A stretch of 64,000 nucleotides of DNA, from assembly GCA_050486405.1 (NCBI GenBank), contig JBJHDF010000002.1, positions 124,001-188,000 on the forward strand. Reading direction: 5' to 3'. Both the position numbers and the translations under genes were made by a program. This document shows, in pieces, positions 63,235 to 64,000 of the stretch. The notes under the pieces are model-generated. The model worked only from the letters and a program-made list of their open reading frames with translations, had not been told where the DNA came from and did no database searches. Numbering within the stretch: the first letter of the stretch is position 1; each line of letters opens with the position of its first letter. Origin of the DNA: JBJHDF01 sp050486405 (GTDB taxonomy: Bacteria; Pseudomonadota; Gammaproteobacteria; Pseudomonadales; Cellvibrionaceae).

Positions 63235-64000
63235 ATGGCGCAAACTGCATTGGCCGAACGAGTGCTGGACCTGCGCGGTCTGGTGGAGGATCTGGTGAGC
63301 GACGGTCGCCTTAGTCGCGAAGAGGCCAATATACTGCTGGGCACTCCGCGTACCCGGGAACAGACTGCCATGCACCCGCTGGCCTACATTGCCAGCAGAA
63401 ATCTGGACGATCTGAGCCGGCCCGGCAAGACTCTCGACGGTGACACCCTCACCCACTGGCTGGCGGAAAAGGCCGGTCTGCCGGTGGTGCACATAGACCC
63501 GCTGAAAGTCGAAGTGGCGCGGGTGACGGAAGTCATGTCCTTCGCTTTCGCCAAACGCCACAGCATTCTCTGCGTGCGGGTCACCAAGGACGAGGTGGAG
63601 GTCGCCTGTGCCGAGCCTTTTGTCACCGGCTGGGAGCCGCAACTGGAACACGTCGCCCAGCGCCGTGTGCGCCGGGTCATGGCCAACCCCGCCGACATCC
63701 AGCGCTACAGCGTTGAATTCTACACTCTGGCCCGTTCGGTCAATCGCGCCAGCGGCGCCCAGGCCGCCTCCTCGGTGACCAACTTCGAGCAGTTGCTGGA
63801 GCTGGGTGACCTCGGCGATCCCGAAGCCAACGACCAGCACATAGTGCGCATCGTCGACTGGCTCCTGCAGTACGCCTTCGACCAGCGCGCCAGCGATATC
63901 CATATCGAACCGCGCCGGGAAATAGGGCGTATCCGCTTTCGCATCGACGGAGTTCTGCACTATATCTACGAACTGCCCCTCAACGTCGCCACGGCGGTGA
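63235..64000 (+). CDS. GspE/PilB-like secretion or pilus ATPase (3' end outside window)
   Basis: 255 codons visible from the ATG at 63235. The N-terminal part (about 1-150) carries helical T2SSE_N-like features (LAYIASRNLDDLSRP; LAEKAGLPVVHIDPLKVEVA), and from about 205 the ATPase domain begins with IVRIVDWLLQYAFDQRASDI followed by HIEP and RFRIDGVLH, which match GspE/PilB just before their Walker A. Walker A and B lie outside the window. No gspC-D or pilus genes are in view; similar stand-alone genes sit beside argE in Pseudomonas. Whether it works in type II secretion or another assembly system cannot be told. Confidence 0.87.
   Translation, partial: MAQTALAERVLDLRGLVEDLVSDGRLSREEANILLGTPRTREQTAMHPLAYIASRNLDDLSRPGKTLDGDTLTHWLAEKAGLPVVHIDPLKVEVARVTEVMSFAFAKRHSILCVRVTKDEVEVACAEPFVTGWEPQLEHVAQRRVRRVMANPADIQRYSVEFYTLARSVNRASGAQAASSVTNFEQLLELGDLGDPEANDQHIVRIVDWLLQYAFDQRASDIHIEPRREIGRIRFRIDGVLHYIYELPLNVATAV

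Noticed and set aside
63094..63960. Upstream extension of the argE frame
   Set aside because: The residues ahead of the argE start lie antisense to the GspE-like gene and have no counterpart in argE.

Overview
The window looks like the chromosome of a marine, chitin-degrading gammaproteobacterium, most likely of the Cellvibrionales/Pseudomonadales kind. I infer this from three things. The gene content is chitinolytic. The accessory TonB systems are of the TtpC type. The core gene orders (asmA-mutY-yggX-tRNA-Phe; HAD-rppH-ptsP-lgt-thyA-folA; rsgA/orn; argA-argE-GspE-like ATPase) resemble those of Pseudomonas and relatives. Coding density is high and most genes have usable Shine-Dalgarno sites. 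The genus cannot be fixed from the sequence alone.

Layout. 1-4170 (-) is the first TtpC-type TonB cluster (DUF3450, TtpC-like ExbB, ExbB, ExbD, TonB, TPR), with the last gene cut by the window edge. 4345-8896 holds rhlE, a cardiolipin synthase, a divergent glycerophosphodiester phosphodiesterase and an unknown exported protein. 8910-14496 (-) holds gcvT-gcvH-srkA and an Fe(III) ABC transporter (fbpA, fbpB) behind a Fur-like promoter. 14705-23553 is the asmA-mutY-yggX-tRNA-Phe block, split between mutY and yggX by three chitinase genes on the opposite strand. 23732-29805 carries a solute-binding-like protein, rlmJ, a membrane spermidine-synthase-like protein, an exported isoaspartyl methyltransferase and a GAF-GGDEF diguanylate cyclase. 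29777-38632 is more accessory: a hotdog-like protein, a membrane-bound AraC regulator, a lactate permease, a P450, a GNAT-nitrilase fusion, a flavin monooxygenase and an HxlR regulator. 38690-41900 (-) is a sulfurtransferase, an outer-membrane barrel and an exported MORN-repeat/C13-peptidase protein. 41929-54196 is mostly housekeeping: rsgA, orn, a FlgT-like protein, rlmI, an imelysin-like lipoprotein, rppH, ptsP, lgt, thyA and folA. 54526-60536 (+) is the second TtpC-type TonB cluster, with two tonB genes. 60537-64000 is argA, argE and the start of a GspE/PilB-like ATPase.

How it fits together. The three secreted GH18 chitinases (one with two chitin-binding domains, one with chitin-binding and CBM6 modules, one with a GlyGly-CTERM anchor) would release chito-oligomers. 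TonB-dependent receptors elsewhere in the genome, energised by TonB systems such as the two here, could import them. That link is inference. The Fur-like promoter of fbpA points to iron control of the Fe(III) transporter.

The observations most worth following are the chitinase insertion and its perfect operator-like palindrome, the GlyGly-CTERM versus CBM pair of sister chitinases, the MORN-C13 protease next to an outer-membrane barrel, the duplicated TonB clusters, and a family of interspersed palindromic elements at 13.3 kb and 46.8-47.15 kb.
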